Shown: positions 16,973 through 26,164 of the stretch, one piece after another | How positions within the stretch are numbered: position 1 is the stretch's first letter | Layout: each line of letters begins with the position of its first letter | From: Muribaculaceae bacterium | Lineage (GTDB): Bacteria > Pseudomonadota > Alphaproteobacteria > Rs-D84 | Direction of reading: 5' to 3' | DNA: 64,000 bases | Assembly (NCBI GenBank): GCA_023665245.1 | Contig: JAMPEH010000002.1 | Location: 244,747-308,746 of the forward strand | Program-made: the position numbers and the translations under genes | The notes under the pieces: generated by a model | The model's database searches: none | Told to the model about the DNA's origin: nothing | The model's input: only the letters and a program-made list of their open reading frames with translations

Positions 16973-17350
16973 ATGGATGATTTTATGGTAAAGAAACAGA
17001 TAAATTCAAATCGGGCAGAACGCATCGCCGCCAAGGTTCAAACCTTGGTTGCAGAAATTCTGCGTGATAATTATTCAGATGATAAAATTGTTGGTGCTGT
17101 GTCGCTGGTAGGTGCCGTGGCACATGGTGGGTTGCAGTTTGTGCGCCTGTTTTATTATTCACGGAATTCTGATATTGATGCGGTGCAAAAACGATTGGAT
17201 GAAATAACGCGTACGGTACGATTTGAATTGGCCGCACGTATGAATCAGAAGTATGTGCCTGATATTCGGTTTGAATATGATGATACATTGGAACGTGCAT
17301 CACGGATTGATGCACTGTTGGAGAATTTAGATGTTGGTAACCGTGAATAA
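16973..17350 (+). CDS. rbfA: Ribosome-binding factor A
   Basis: Up to 125 residues; a KH-fold protein that helps 16S rRNA 5'-end maturation and 30S assembly in the cold. RAERIAAKVQTLVAEILRDNY matches the RbfA N-terminal helix (split here at 'RIAAKV'), ending with RFEYDDTLERASRIDALLE, the family's C-terminal block. ATG at 16973 and ATG at 16985 are both possible; neither has a clear Shine-Dalgarno. The end overlaps the GNAT gene by 20 bases. Confidence 0.82.
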   Translation: MDDFMVKKQINSNRAERIAAKVQTLVAEILRDNYSDDKIVGAVSLVGAVAHGGLQFVRLFYYSRNSDIDAVQKRLDEITRTVRFELAARMNQKYVPDIRFEYDDTLERASRIDALLENLDVGNRE

Positions 17351-17786
17351 ATCTTTGATTACTTTTTCGCGCGTGACTAATTTGTCTGAATCTGTGATGC
17401 AGGATTGCTATTACGTGATTGCCCAGGCTTTGCCCCATTTGGCAGATGAATTTTATTATCGCGCTCAGCATGATGTTAATCATGACAATCATATAATGTT
17501 TATTGCTGAAACGCCGTGTATGGTTGTGGGCCTGATAAAGGGTTGTGCAAGAAAAATGCCGGATGCGGTGCATGCCCAGATTGATTGTCTGGCGGTCGAT
17601 AGAAAATTTCGCCGTGGTGGAATTGGTGAAAAACTGTTGCGGGCGTATGAAGAATATGTTCGTACGGAACGCAATGCGATATGTATCGGATTACAGTCTT
17701 CGGCCGGGGCACTGGATTTCTATACCAATCGCAGTTATGTTCGGGGCGGTGACGGGCCGTATATGAAAAAGACTTTTTCTAGATAA
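17331..17786 (+). CDS. GNAT-family acetyltransferase
   Basis: 151-residue acetyl-CoA-dependent N-acyltransferase. The acetyl-CoA pyrophosphate loop is RKFRRGGIGEKLL (R-x-x-G-x-G type) after the beta4 strand IDCLAVD. A late FYTNRSYVRGG fits the GNAT motif B end (Tyr/Phe-Tyr-x-x-x-G/S-Y). The start is supported by GGAG seven bases upstream inside rbfA, so translation is likely coupled. Substrate not predictable from sequence; RimI-like protein or small-molecule acetylation are both possible. Confidence 0.85.
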   Translation: MLVTVNKSLITFSRVTNLSESVMQDCYYVIAQALPHLADEFYYRAQHDVNHDNHIMFIAETPCMVVGLIKGCARKMPDAVHAQIDCLAVDRKFRRGGIGEKLLRAYEEYVRTERNAICIGLQSSAGALDFYTNRSYVRGGDGPYMKKTFSR

Positions 17787-17813
17787 TATATCGGCTTGGT
17801 TATAAAAAACCGG

Positions 17814-17842
17814 TTGCAAGTCGCCATATACTGGTGTATTAT
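17814..17842 (+). promoter_or_regulatory. Promoter of lepA
   Basis: TTGCAA at 17814-17819, 17-bp spacer, TATTAT at 17837-17842, about 38 bases before the lepA start. Confidence 0.75.
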
Positions 17843-17879
17843 TGCCGCATAATTAAAACGCGCAACCACGGGTGCAGAT

Positions 17880-19673
17880 ATGAATCAGAAAAATATTCGA
17901 AACTTTTCAATTGTTGCACATATTGACCATGGAAAATCTACGTTATCTGATAGATTAATTGAATATACAGGTGGCCTGCAATCGCGCGAGATGAAGGCAC
18001 AGGTTCTGGATTCTATGGATATTGAACGTGAACGTGGTATCACGATTAAGGCACAGACGGTGCGTTTGAACTATACTGCGCGTGATGGCCAAAAATATCA
18101 ATTAAACCTGATGGATACCCCGGGACATGTGGACTTTTCATATGAAGTATCGCGGTCGTTGGCAGCATGTGAAGGCGCACTGGTTCTGGTTGATGCAACC
18201 CAGGGTGTTCAGGCACAAACGTTGGCAAATGCATATTTGGCGTTGGATAACGATTTGGAAATGTTGCCGGTATTGAACAAGATTGATTTGCCATCCAGTG
18301 ATGTCGCCGGGGCCCGTGCACAAATCGCAGATGTTATTGGGCTGGATGCCGCCGATGCATTGTGTGTATCGGGCAAGACCGGGGCAGGGGTTCCAGAATT
18401 ATTAGAGGAAATTGTTCAAAAGTTGCCATCACCGCATGGTGATGAAAATGCGCCCACGCGTGCGTTGCTGGTCGATTCGTGGTATGATTCTTATTTAGGT
18501 GTTGTGATACTGGTACGTGTTGTTGATGGAAAATTATCCCGTGGGCAAAAGATACGATTTATCGCAACGGGCGCTGAATATGTGGCGGATAAAATCGGAT
18601 ATTTTACACCAAAAATGGAAGATGCAGATTGCTTGAATACTGGTGAAATTGGCTTTATCGTCACGGGTATGAAAACAATTCATGATTGCAAGGTGGGTGA
18701 CACGATTGTCGATGCGCGTGCCACGGATGCGCAACCGTTGCCGGGATTTAAACCGTCGGTGCCGGTGGTGTTTTCTTCGTTCTTTCCGGTAGAGGCGGAT
18801 GATTACCCTGCATTTCGTGAAAGTGCGGAAAAACTGGCACTGAATGATGCGTCGTTTCATTTTACAACAGAAAAATCATCCGCGTTGGGATTTGGGTTGC
18901 GCTGTGGATTTTTGGGCCTGTTGCATATGGAAATTATCAGTGAACGTCTGTCGCGTGAATTTAACCTGAATCTGATTAATACAGTGCCCAGTGTGTTATA
19001 CAAGGTGCATTTGCGTAATGGCGATGTTGTTGATTTGGAAAATCCGGCCGATATGCCAGACCCAACAAAAATTGCATCGATTGAAGAGCCGTGGGTTCGT
19101 GCAACAATTATGATGCCTGATAAATATATGGGTGGGATAATGGGACTGTGTTCGGAACGGCGCGGTATTCAGGAAAATATTTCATATGTTGGTAATCGTG
19201 CGGTTTTGGTGTATCAATTACCGTTGGCTGAAATTGTGTTTGATTTCTATGACAGGGTGAAATCATTGTCGTCGGGGTATGCATCGTTTGACTATGTCGT
19301 GAACGGGTATCAACCATCTGATTTGGTAAAGGTTTCTATTCTGGTCAATGATGAAAATGTTGAACCGTTATCGTTTATGTGTCATCGCCAGTTTGCAGAA
19401 CGTCGTGGTCGCCAGATTGTTGAAAAATTAAAAGATTTGATTCCGCGTCATCAGTTTAAGATTCCGCTTCAGGCGGCAATCGGTGGCAAGATTATCGCAC
19501 GTGAAACGATTGCGGCATATCGCAAGGATGTGACGGCAAAATGTTATGGTGGGGATATCACGCGTAAAAGAAAATTATTAGAAAAACAGAAAGAAGGAAA
19601 AAAGCGTATGCGGACGTTCGGTAATGTCGAAATCCCGCAGAGTGCATTTATCAACGCACTGAAAGTAAGTTAA
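17880..19673 (+). CDS. lepA: Elongation factor 4 (LepA)
   Basis: 597-residue ribosomal GTPase thought to remodel stalled or mistranslocated ribosomes and assist 30S maturation. G1 is [10 protein letters not shown]2 region [11 protein letters not shown]3 [10 protein letters not shown]4 NKIDLP. The domains run GTPase (1-185), beta-barrel II, EF-G-like III and V, and the LepA-specific C-terminal domain (about 490-597, [20 protein letters not shown]). Length matches the family. Likely heads a unit with the small gene at 19688, 15 bases after the stop. Confidence 0.97.
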   Translation: MNQKNIRNFSIVAHIDHGKSTLSDRLIEYTGGLQSREMKAQVLDSMDIERERGITIKAQTVRLNYTARDGQKYQLNLMDTPGHVDFSYEVSRSLAACEGALVLVDATQGVQAQTLANAYLALDNDLEMLPVLNKIDLPSSDVAGARAQIADVIGLDAADALCVSGKTGAGVPELLEEIVQKLPSPHGDENAPTRALLVDSWYDSYLGVVILVRVVDGKLSRGQKIRFIATGAEYVADKIGYFTPKMEDADCLNTGEIGFIVTGMKTIHDCKVGDTIVDARATDAQPLPGFKPSVPVVFSSFFPVEADDYPAFRESAEKLALNDASFHFTTEKSSALGFGLRCGFLGLLHMEIISERLSREFNLNLINTVPSVLYKVHLRNGDVVDLENPADMPDPTKIASIEEPWVRATIMMPDKYMGGIMGLCSERRGIQENISYVGNRAVLVYQLPLAEIVFDFYDRVKSLSSGYASFDYVVNGYQPSDLVKVSILVNDENVEPLSFMCHRQFAERRGRQIVEKLKDLIPRHQFKIPLQAAIGGKIIARETIAAYRKDVTAKCYGGDITRKRKLLEKQKEGKKRMRTFGNVEIPQSAFINALKVS

Positions 19674-19687
19674 CAAAGGGGAAATCA

Positions 19688-20116
19688 ATGTTTACAAAAA
19701 TTGTTCAAAAGTGGAATTTGTTTAAGGCCGACTGGCGTGAATATCTGCGGTTGCGTCGTGTTGCATCACGTGCATGGCACAAGTTAGATGAAATCCGTGG
19801 TAAGATAACGGTTCTGTATCATCCGGACGAACGTGCAAATATTAAACGCTGTATCAAGACCAAGTTTATGGATATTCCTGTATTGGGGAATGATGATTCG
19901 TTTGGACAAAAGGGCATTAATGTAATCGCGTACGACAGTTATTGTCCGAATTTTAACGGTGGCAATAGTGCAGAAGTTGCGGTCCCGTGTACGGAAACAT
20001 CGTGTCCGTGCCATGCCAATAATTGTGAATATGTTGCCGCCGCGGTTGAATATAAAGATGCGGTTGCACGTCGTCGCGCATTCTGGGGTGATAATTCAAA
20101 ATCCAAGGCGAAATAA
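19688..20116 (+). CDS. Hypothetical protein with Cys cluster
   Basis: 142-residue protein not recognised. It has a basic, helical N-terminus (residues 1-45), no signal peptide, and a cluster CPNF...CTETSCPCHANNC (about 88-111) that could bind a metal ion. AAGGGGAAAT precedes the start. It lies directly after lepA and 18 bases before the recombinase-like gene, so it is probably co-transcribed. Function unknown. Confidence 0.7.
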   Translation: MFTKIVQKWNLFKADWREYLRLRRVASRAWHKLDEIRGKITVLYHPDERANIKRCIKTKFMDIPVLGNDDSFGQKGINVIAYDSYCPNFNGGNSAEVAVPCTETSCPCHANNCEYVAAAVEYKDAVARRRAFWGDNSKSKAK

Positions 20117-20134
20117 GCATTCTGGGGGTGTACA

Positions 20135-21139
20135 ATGGCACATCAATTTTATTTTAATCCGTATATATTGGATAATTTGCCGGCCCCGGCATCAGGATTT
20201 GATGTTGTCCAAGATGTGTCTGAACCACGTCTGCGTATGTATATTACCAGTCGTGGTGTCAAAAGTTTCTTTGTGCGTAAACGTGTTCGCGGTCGGGACA
20301 AACGTATAATTATTGGTAATTATCCTGATATGGATATTGAAGACGCACGTGCGGCGGTGCCACAAATTTTAGATGCGGCGATGCAGACACCGCCAGTCCG
20401 TCGTCGTTCAATCACTTTTAAAAATTTTTTGGATTTGTATTTGGCCAAACGTGTGCGGCGTGGTGTGGGGTCGTACGATAAATTAATACGTGCGATAAAT
20501 CGACACTTGGCAGGTTTGTTTGAAAAAAATATATCTGATATTTCGTCCGATGATATATCCAAAACGTTGGACGATATTCAGGGACGCGCGATTGCGCGAC
20601 GTATGCAAGAATTATTGCAAAGTATTTTTAATTATGCCGTGGAACAGGGCTATGTTAAAAAAAATCCGGTGTCCAATCTGCCCAAGATTGTGCAAACGCG
20701 TCGCGTGCGTCCGTTGACACGTGCAGGTATGGCGCGATTAATTGATGCCATTAACGCCGAACAGTCACCTATTATGCGTGCGGCATTTTTAATGCTGATA
20801 TATGGGTTTGCGTCCAAGACACGTGTGTTTTCAATGCAGTGGGAAGATTTAGATTTCAATCATTATATGTGGGGTGATATGCCGTTATCTGATATGGCGG
20901 TCGTGTTATTACAGGATTTACCCCAGGATGGGTGTTGGGTTTTTACAGGTCGGGGTCGCGGTCATTTGACAGACCCGCGCCTTGCATGGCATAGGGTTGC
21001 AGTGGCGTCAGGTATGCCGAATTTAACGATGGATGATGTGCATAAATTTATGATGCGGCGTTTGACGTGGGCATCATCACGTGAAGATTTGCGCGTTAAT
21101 ATGAACGATTTATTGACAGACATAATGGCCCAATCATAA
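20135..21139 (+). CDS. Degenerate tyrosine recombinase-like protein
   Basis: 334-residue protein with the layout of P4-type integrases: an arm-binding N-terminal domain (SFFVRKRVRGRDKRIIIGNYP, residues about 47-70, cf. DUF4102), a SAM-like core-binding domain (about 95-190) and a catalytic-like domain from about 195. In the last, the region matching 'TG-R--E---L-W-DID' reads YGFASKTRVFSMQWEDLDF, with no Arg at the usual GxR position. The HxxR-like block is HKFMMRR and the protein ends about 25 residues later without a Tyr. It is probably not an active recombinase; a domesticated DNA-binding protein is one option. No att sites were seen. Confidence 0.75.
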   Translation: MAHQFYFNPYILDNLPAPASGFDVVQDVSEPRLRMYITSRGVKSFFVRKRVRGRDKRIIIGNYPDMDIEDARAAVPQILDAAMQTPPVRRRSITFKNFLDLYLAKRVRRGVGSYDKLIRAINRHLAGLFEKNISDISSDDISKTLDDIQGRAIARRMQELLQSIFNYAVEQGYVKKNPVSNLPKIVQTRRVRPLTRAGMARLIDAINAEQSPIMRAAFLMLIYGFASKTRVFSMQWEDLDFNHYMWGDMPLSDMAVVLLQDLPQDGCWVFTGRGRGHLTDPRLAWHRVAVASGMPNLTMDDVHKFMMRRLTWASSREDLRVNMNDLLTDIMAQS

Positions 21140-21149
21140 AAAATGTCAT

Positions 21150-21179
21150 TTGTCAAGTCTTGTTATTGTTTGTTATAAT
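21150..21179 (+). promoter_or_regulatory. Promoter of acpP
   Basis: TTGTCA at 21150-21155, 18-bp spacer, TATAAT at 21174-21179. A second TTGACA lies at 21182-21187 with a weaker -10 (TAGTTT) 17 bases on. Confidence 0.65.
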
Positions 21180-21268
21180 TTCTTGACACTATACGCATAA
21201 AATGATAGTTTATAAGTAATGTCGTCCCGAAGGGGGCCGGAAAGTTTAACTGAAACAAAGGATAAAAA

Positions 21269-21502
21269 ATGACAACTTTCGAAAAAGTAAAAACGCTTAT
21301 AATTAAAAATTTGAGTGTTCCAGAAGAAAAAGTGACAGAAGATGCAACATTCATCACAGACTTGGGCGCAGATTCCTTGGACGTTGTTGAATTTATTATG
21401 GCTGTTGAAAAAGAATTCAATATCACAATCCCAGATGAAGAAGCTGCAAAACTGGAAAAAGTTAGCGATGCTGTTAAATACATTGATGCACACGCAAAAT
21501 AA
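21269..21502 (+). CDS. acpP: Acyl carrier protein
   Basis: 77-residue acidic carrier of fatty acid synthesis. GADSLDVVEFIMAVE carries the phosphopantetheine-attachment Ser36. Length and helix pattern are those of AcpP. The ribosome binding site is AAAGGAT. It precedes fabF, as in most bacteria, but a terminator separates them. Confidence 0.97.
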   Translation: MTTFEKVKTLIIKNLSVPEEKVTEDATFITDLGADSLDVVEFIMAVEKEFNITIPDEEAAKLEKVSDAVKYIDAHAK

Positions 21503-21536
21503 TCTTTATATCAGTTTTTAAGATTCTATGAAATCT

Positions 21537-21575
21537 ATCCGCTGTACACATTTTATTGGCAGCGGATTTTTTTTA
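21537..21575 (+). terminator. Terminator after acpP
   Basis: ATCCGCTG and CAGCGGAT pair across a 15-base loop, followed by T8. Confidence 0.85.
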
Positions 21576-21647
21576 CTGTATTTTTGCGGGAAATTGGGTA
21601 TCATATTGATGTCAATATTTGTTAAACCTTTATAAAGGATTGTAAGT

Positions 21648-22898
21648 ATGAGAAGAGTTGTTATTACCGGTATGGGGATTGTTAGTCCTGTTGGAACTGG
21701 TATCGAACATGCGTGGAAAAATATCGTTGCAGGTAAATCAGGTGTACGCACTATTGATTTGTTTGATGCATCTGATTGTGCGTCCCAGATTGCAGGTTTG
21801 CCTGTATGCGGAACAGAACCGGGCCAATTTAATCCGGACAGCGTTTTGGATGCAAAAGAACAGCGCAAGATGGACAGGTCAACAATATATGGTATGGTCG
21901 CAGCGGATGAAGCATTACGTGACGCAAATCTGATTGATTATGACGGTGATAAAGAACGTATCGGCGTATCAATTGGTGCAGGTATTGGTGGTATGCAGAC
22001 AATTTATGATAACTGTGTTGAACTGTATACTGGTGGACCACGTCGTATCAGTCCGTTCTTTATTCCAAAGGCGATTATTAATATGACGGCGGGTAATGTT
22101 TCAATCAAATATGGATTAAAGGGGCCAAATTTATCGGTTGTGACAGCATGCGCAACGGCTGCCCATTGTATTGGCGAAGCGGCACGACTAATTCAGCATG
22201 GTGATGCAGATATCATGGTGGCCGGCGGGGCCGAAGCTGCGGTTTGCAAAATCGGTGTGTCTGGTTTTACTGCGATGAAGGCATTATCAACACGCAATGA
22301 TGAACCGACACGTGCATCGCGTCCGTGGGATAAAAATCGTGATGGGTTTGTTATGGCCGAAGGTGCAGGTATTTTAGTTCTGGAAGAATATGAACACGCA
22401 ATTGCCCGTGGTGCAAAAATTTATGCCGAAGTTGCAGGATACGGTTTGTCTGGTGATGGTTATCATATCACCGCGCCCGCCCCAGAAGGCGAGGGCGGAC
22501 GTCGTGCAATGCAGGCGGCGTTGAAAGACGCAAATTTAACGCCGCGTGACGTTGATTATATCAATGCGCATGGAACATCAACGGGACTGGGGGATATTGG
22601 TGAATTGGCTGCGGTCAAGACTTTGTTTGATGGATGCGACGTATGCATGTCATCAACAAAATCTGTGACAGGTCACCTGTTGGGTGCGGCCGGCGCGGTA
22701 GAGGCGATATTCTGCGCGCTTTCGATACGTGATGGAATTGTGCCACCAACAATCAATCTGGATGAACCGGTTGATGAGGTTGGGGATTTCAACCTGGTGC
22801 CAAATCAGGCGCAAAAGCGTGATGTTAATGTTGCTGTCAGCAACAGTTTCGGATTTGGTGGTACAAACGCCAGTTTGATATTAAAGCGCACAAAATAA
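21648..22898 (+). CDS. fabF: 3-oxoacyl-ACP synthase II
   Basis: 416-residue condensing enzyme that elongates acyl-ACP with malonyl-ACP in the cytoplasm. The active-site Cys sits in VVTACATAAHCI, the two His residues in NAHGTSTGLGD and SVTGHLLGAAGAVE, and the glycine-rich end is NSFGFGGTNASL. Length is normal. AAAGGAT nine bases upstream is the ribosome binding site. Followed by a terminator and then leader RNA A. Confidence 0.97.
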   Translation: MRRVVITGMGIVSPVGTGIEHAWKNIVAGKSGVRTIDLFDASDCASQIAGLPVCGTEPGQFNPDSVLDAKEQRKMDRSTIYGMVAADEALRDANLIDYDGDKERIGVSIGAGIGGMQTIYDNCVELYTGGPRRISPFFIPKAIINMTAGNVSIKYGLKGPNLSVVTACATAAHCIGEAARLIQHGDADIMVAGGAEAAVCKIGVSGFTAMKALSTRNDEPTRASRPWDKNRDGFVMAEGAGILVLEEYEHAIARGAKIYAEVAGYGLSGDGYHITAPAPEGEGGRRAMQAALKDANLTPRDVDYINAHGTSTGLGDIGELAAVKTLFDGCDVCMSSTKSVTGHLLGAAGAVEAIFCALSIRDGIVPPTINLDEPVDEVGDFNLVPNQAQKRDVNVAVSNSFGFGGTNASLILKRTK

Positions 22899-22911
22899 TT
22901 AAATAAAAAAA

Positions 22912-22945
22912 ATAAAACCGGCAATATTGCCGGTTTTATTTTATT
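22912..22945 (+). terminator. Terminator after fabF
   Basis: AAAACCGGCAA-TAT-TTGCCGGTTTT hairpin, T-rich downstream. Confidence 0.9.
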
Positions 22946-22972
22946 GTTTTTATTTGTTTACAATTATATAAT
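22944..22972 (+). promoter_or_regulatory. Promoter of class I leader A
   Basis: TTGTTT at 22944-22949, 17-bp spacer, TATAAT at 22967-22972; the conserved leader begins seven bases later at 22979. Confidence 0.65.
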
Positions 22973-22978
22973 TGATTT

Positions 22979-23210
22979 GAATTCGCAGGGATGCGGGTTC
23001 AGGGACTTAAGAAATCCCATAGAATACCGATACAAGTTGTATCGTATCCGCTTAGTAGCGGCGCATTTGCGCCGATTATTATCTGCCCCGCATAAAATAT
23101 GTCGGGGGGCTGTCAGTTATACAACAGGGCTTGCCCGAAGACTGGCGGGGTCATTGTATTCTATGATTTTCTTAACCTCCCGACCGTCAAATTCGTGACG
23201 GTTTTTGTTT
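22979..23210 (+). ncRNA. Class I structured leader, copy A
   Basis: Leader of the Cys-rich gene at 23237. The 5' hairpin GAATTCGC/GCGGGTTC (22979-23000) has loop AGGGAT, which can pair with AAATCCC at 23012. Two further hairpins follow. Strand 1 (CCCCG, 23086) can pair with strand 2 (TCGGGG, 23102), or strand 2 with strand 3 (CTCCCGAC, 23177-23184). Between them is the central stem CTGTCAGT/ACTGGCGG (23110-23117, 23141-23148) around TTATACAACA and a GGGC/GCCC hairpin. A CCGTCA/TGACGG terminator with T-run ends it at 23207. Confidence 0.78.
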
Positions 23211-23236
23211 AACCAAAACAAATGGGGGATAAAGAA

Positions 23237-24052
23237 ATGAAAAAAACAACGATTACATTAATTGGTACTTTGTGTTGTTGTAATGCATTTGCAGCCAATT
23301 CTAATACATATTATGATGGTGGAATATTATCGCGGTGCACGTCAAAATACATTTTGGTCGGTGGTATCGCAAGTTTTAATTATCAGGATAATGCATGGAA
23401 ATTGGTTGTAAAAGATGGTTGGGGTGGCAACAATTGTTCACTAAGTGTTAACAGTAATTGCGAAGCCGATATTATATCTGCAATGGGGCAAACAGAATAT
23501 AGTAATGGTTCTGTTAATGGTGTTTTATCAAATGCATCGTGTGCATGTGAAACGAATACAGACTGTGTGACCGGGTTTAAATGCCAATCTGTTGGGGCGG
23601 CAAATAGATATGGATTCTGTACCCAGATTGCAAATTTTTGTACAACGGATAGTCAGTGCGCTATGGGTAAGGGATATGTGTGTGTCAGCGGAAAATGTAC
23701 ACAAAAATGCTATGTCGATAATATGCCAGATGATACGGGTTGGACGGTTGTCACCAAAACGTCAGATATGTACAAGTTTGATTTGATAGAACAGTCAACA
23801 TCATACACTTGTAAACAGTCGGGCAGCAGTTATGCATGGACGGCGACGAATTATTATAGGTGTGCGAAAAATGCGTATGGTAATCCAACCAATGCCAGTT
23901 CTGGGTGCAGCATGTGTCCGAATTATCCAGGGCCAATGACCAGTCCGGCTGGTACAACATCTGTGACTGGCTGTTATATTCCAAGTGGTACAAATTATGG
24001 TGATATAACAGGTTCATATACACTGAAGGGGGACTGTCATTATGTCCCATAA
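23237..24052 (+). CDS. Cys-rich exported protein, CYIP/NCYY family member 2
   Basis: 271 residues. Start at 23237 is chosen over 23222 because GGGGGATAAAGAA is then the ribosome binding site and the product opens with a signal peptide (MKKTTITLIG, cleavage after NAFA). About 24 Cys residues are spread in short CxxC-like spacings (DSQCAMGKGYVCVSGKC resembles EGF-type loops). The C-terminus has CSMCPNYPGP, GCYIPSGTNYGDITGSY and CHYVP, the family end signature. It is preceded by class I leader A. Function unknown; a disulfide-rich envelope or surface protein is inferred. Confidence 0.85.
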   Translation: MKKTTITLIGTLCCCNAFAANSNTYYDGGILSRCTSKYILVGGIASFNYQDNAWKLVVKDGWGGNNCSLSVNSNCEADIISAMGQTEYSNGSVNGVLSNASCACETNTDCVTGFKCQSVGAANRYGFCTQIANFCTTDSQCAMGKGYVCVSGKCTQKCYVDNMPDDTGWTVVTKTSDMYKFDLIEQSTSYTCKQSGSSYAWTATNYYRCAKNAYGNPTNASSGCSMCPNYPGPMTSPAGTTSVTGCYIPSGTNYGDITGSYTLKGDCHYVP

Positions 24053-24078
24053 AAAATCCCCAAACGGGGATTTTTTAT
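24049..24078. terminator. Bidirectional terminator between 23237 and 24075 genes
   Basis: AAAAAATCCCC-AAAC-GGGGATTTTTT, symmetrical, serving both convergent genes. Confidence 0.9.
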
Positions 24079-24899
24079 TTGCCAGATATCAGACTGTTGT
24101 AAAATCTGTATAATTCTTTGACAACAGATGATACATGGTTCAGCCATGTGTTTGTGTTGGTTGCGCAATATGAACCGGCGCATGCCACAGATTCCAGTGT
24201 TTTTTGACCTTTTTTTACTTTGTTTTGTAAAGTGATAGCCTGGCGTTGAATACTGTCTTCAACGGTTGTAAATGACATCCATCGACCAGGGCCGCCCAAT
24301 CCTGCGATATTATTTTTACTGCGTGCCAATGGGGACGTGCCACGTCCTGATTCATACAGTGAAATTGCTGCTGATACAAATGGGTTGATTTGTGTTTGTT
24401 GGGCGGCGGATAAAAATGCGTCGCCTTTGTCTTGCAGTTTACTGGGGACATTTTTCTGGCCACGGCGTGCGACGGCCTTGTTAAATGCCTGGTTAAATAT
24501 TTCTGGGTCAATTTTGCTGAAATCAGAAAATGCCAGCACTGTTGATGGTGACATCGGGCCAAACATTTGTTCCAGCATGGTGGTATGGTCTATGATTGAA
24601 TATATAAAATCTTCACATTTAGTGGTGTTTTCATCCCATATATTTTTGCATATTTGTGCCAATTCAGAACTTGTGACACATCCTGCTGTGGATGGGTCGG
24701 ATGATGCTGCATCTTTGCTTATCAACAAATTTAATAATTCGTCGTATGCGCGTTGCATGTCGTCGGGGGCACTGGATTTTTGTTCGTTTATTTCGGTTAA
24801 TTTTTCCGATGATATGCAGTATATGTCACTGGCGCCAAATGCGTTGAACATTGGCATCATACACATCGCTATTAAAAAATATATCGGTTTGCGTATCAT
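24075..24899 (-). CDS. Exported GH73-like glucosaminidase
   Basis: 274 residues. The start at 24899 forms an ATGA overlap with the upstream stop and gives a signal peptide (residues 1-23, cleavage after NAFGA). The C-terminal domain (about 150-270) matches the glucosaminidase/GH73 pattern of peptidoglycan hydrolases: NPFVSAAISLYESGRGTS (Glu proposed catalytic), LARSKNNIAGLGGPG and SFTTVEDSIQRQAI. The N-terminal half is unassigned. Likely periplasmic, cleaving the glycan strand between GlcNAc and MurNAc; assignment by motif, not proven. Co-transcribed with the gene at 24896. Confidence 0.75.
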   Translation of the reverse strand: MIRKPIYFLIAMCMMPMFNAFGASDIYCISSEKLTEINEQKSSAPDDMQRAYDELLNLLISKDAASSDPSTAGCVTSSELAQICKNIWDENTTKCEDFIYSIIDHTTMLEQMFGPMSPSTVLAFSDFSKIDPEIFNQAFNKAVARRGQKNVPSKLQDKGDAFLSAAQQTQINPFVSAAISLYESGRGTSPLARSKNNIAGLGGPGRWMSFTTVEDSIQRQAITLQNKVKKGQKTLESVACAGSYCATNTNTWLNHVSSVVKELYRFYNSLISGK

Positions 24900-25843
24900 T
24901 GATTTAATGCCTCGCTGCACTTGGTCGCAATTTGTTGCGCACGATTTAGTGTATTTATCTGTTGGGCGTTGAATACTGTGGCAACACCACTGGCAACAGT
25001 TGCGCCGGCGGCTAACACGTTGCTGGCAGTGTTTAGATTCTTTTCTTTGGCCATGCCGGCATCACTATTGTCGTTGCGAATTTTATCACTGTTGGCGGTT
25101 GCGCTGGTAATTGTTCCGGCCAGGCCTACAACTGCGCCGGTGCCACTGGATATTGTTGCGCCTGTCGCCTTGTTATCTATCTGTGTTGTGTCCAATGTTT
25201 TATAATCGCGACATGCATTGATTATATTATCCATTTTTGTGATTATTGCAGAATCTGCATTATCAATTCTGGCCTGAATCATAGAATCTTGCAGGTCATA
25301 AATAGATTGATTGCATCGTTCAATTTGTTCGCGCAATGATGCATCTGTTTTATTGTTTGCAGCAATTATTGCACCGGCGATATTTGTTGCGGTATTTGTT
25401 GCCAGCAGCCCTGTTCGAATATTTCCCTGTTGTTTTGATTTGTGTTCCAATTCCGCCAGTGTCGTTGGTGTGTCAGATTTTGATGTGCCAGATACTTGGG
25501 TTATAACACTGTCGGCGAAATCTTGACTTTCGTCCACAGTCATGGTTTGAACACCTGTGGATTCTTCGCGGTGTTTTATGTTTTTAATTAGATTTTCGAT
25601 TTTTTTATCTGTATTTGCCTTGACAATACCGGCAATTGTTGCGCCCGCACCAGCGGCAGTTCCAACACCTGTCACGGCTGTATTTATCTGTGCCATGGTT
25701 TTCATAGATTTAAAAGAATTAGATATTTGGCCACAATTTTGGCGTGCATTTGCAATTGCGATATCTGGTGTCAGTGTCGTCGCACCAGATGCCAATGGTG
25801 CAATCAATGCAAATAAAGAAGAAATAATCCCAAGCAATTTCAT
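24896..25843 (-). CDS. Exported protein with repeated hydrophobic segments
   Basis: 315-residue exported protein, not recognised. A signal peptide ends near ASGA (residue 21). Four Ala/Gly/Thr-rich hydrophobic stretches (about 53-76, 140-158, 228-250, 273-296) alternate with charged helices such as KKIENLIKNIKHREES. Each hydrophobic stretch begins with TGxG/TNTAT-like text, so these may be internal repeats that insert in a membrane. The downstream glucosaminidase overlaps by four bases, which suggests a joint role, for example opening peptidoglycan for a membrane assembly. That link is inference. Confidence 0.72.
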   Translation of the reverse strand: MKLLGIISSLFALIAPLASGATTLTPDIAIANARQNCGQISNSFKSMKTMAQINTAVTGVGTAAGAGATIAGIVKANTDKKIENLIKNIKHREESTGVQTMTVDESQDFADSVITQVSGTSKSDTPTTLAELEHKSKQQGNIRTGLLATNTATNIAGAIIAANNKTDASLREQIERCNQSIYDLQDSMIQARIDNADSAIITKMDNIINACRDYKTLDTTQIDNKATGATISSGTGAVVGLAGTITSATANSDKIRNDNSDAGMAKEKNLNTASNVLAAGATVASGVATVFNAQQINTLNRAQQIATKCSEALNQ

Positions 25844-26164
25844 AGTAAAATTATTTTATCATAAATTTAAGTGAGTTGAAAGTGGGGGAGATGAATTTTT
25901 TATATTTGGTTGAAAAAAAATTCGGAGTGACTGGGCTGTAATTCCCACGCTATTCGCGCGGGCCCCTTTCCGCTCGTAAGGCTCGAAAATTTTATTTTCT
26001 CGCCAACTACGCAGACGAACCAGCGTGTCGCCGGTTCGAACAACATTAACATTTATCATAAATTAAACCCACCGCAAGGGTGGTGGTAAAATTTTGTTGA
26101 TGATTGTGACTGGGCTCGCTCGGTGCGATGCACCTGCGCGTAAACCGTGAAGGTTCGACTGCGT
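25844..26164. other. Gene-free stretch with tRNA-like fragments
   Basis: TCGGAGTGACTGGG at 25922-25935 equals the 3' end (reverse orientation) of tRNA-Pro at 26515-26528. GTGACTGGGCT recurs at 26105-26115 and CGAACCAGCG at 26024. These look like decayed tRNA pieces or duplication scars; no intact tRNA can be folded here. Confidence 0.5.

Noticed and set aside
22979..23210. Leaders as integron attC sites or mobile cassettes
   Set aside because: They precede genes on both strands at scattered loci, have promoters in front and terminators at the end, and lack paired core sites of the integron type; no integron integrase is present.
22979..23210. Leaders as a known riboswitch (TPP, SAM, FMN, cobalamin, c-di-GMP, ZTP, fluoride)
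   Set aside because: The hallmark sequences of these families that I could recall were looked for and not found; this is memory-based and should be tested with Infernal.
25922..26060. Second tRNA gene upstream of the GIY-YIG gene
   Set aside because: Only the 3' acceptor/T-stem-like piece is present; no D-arm or anticodon arm can be folded.
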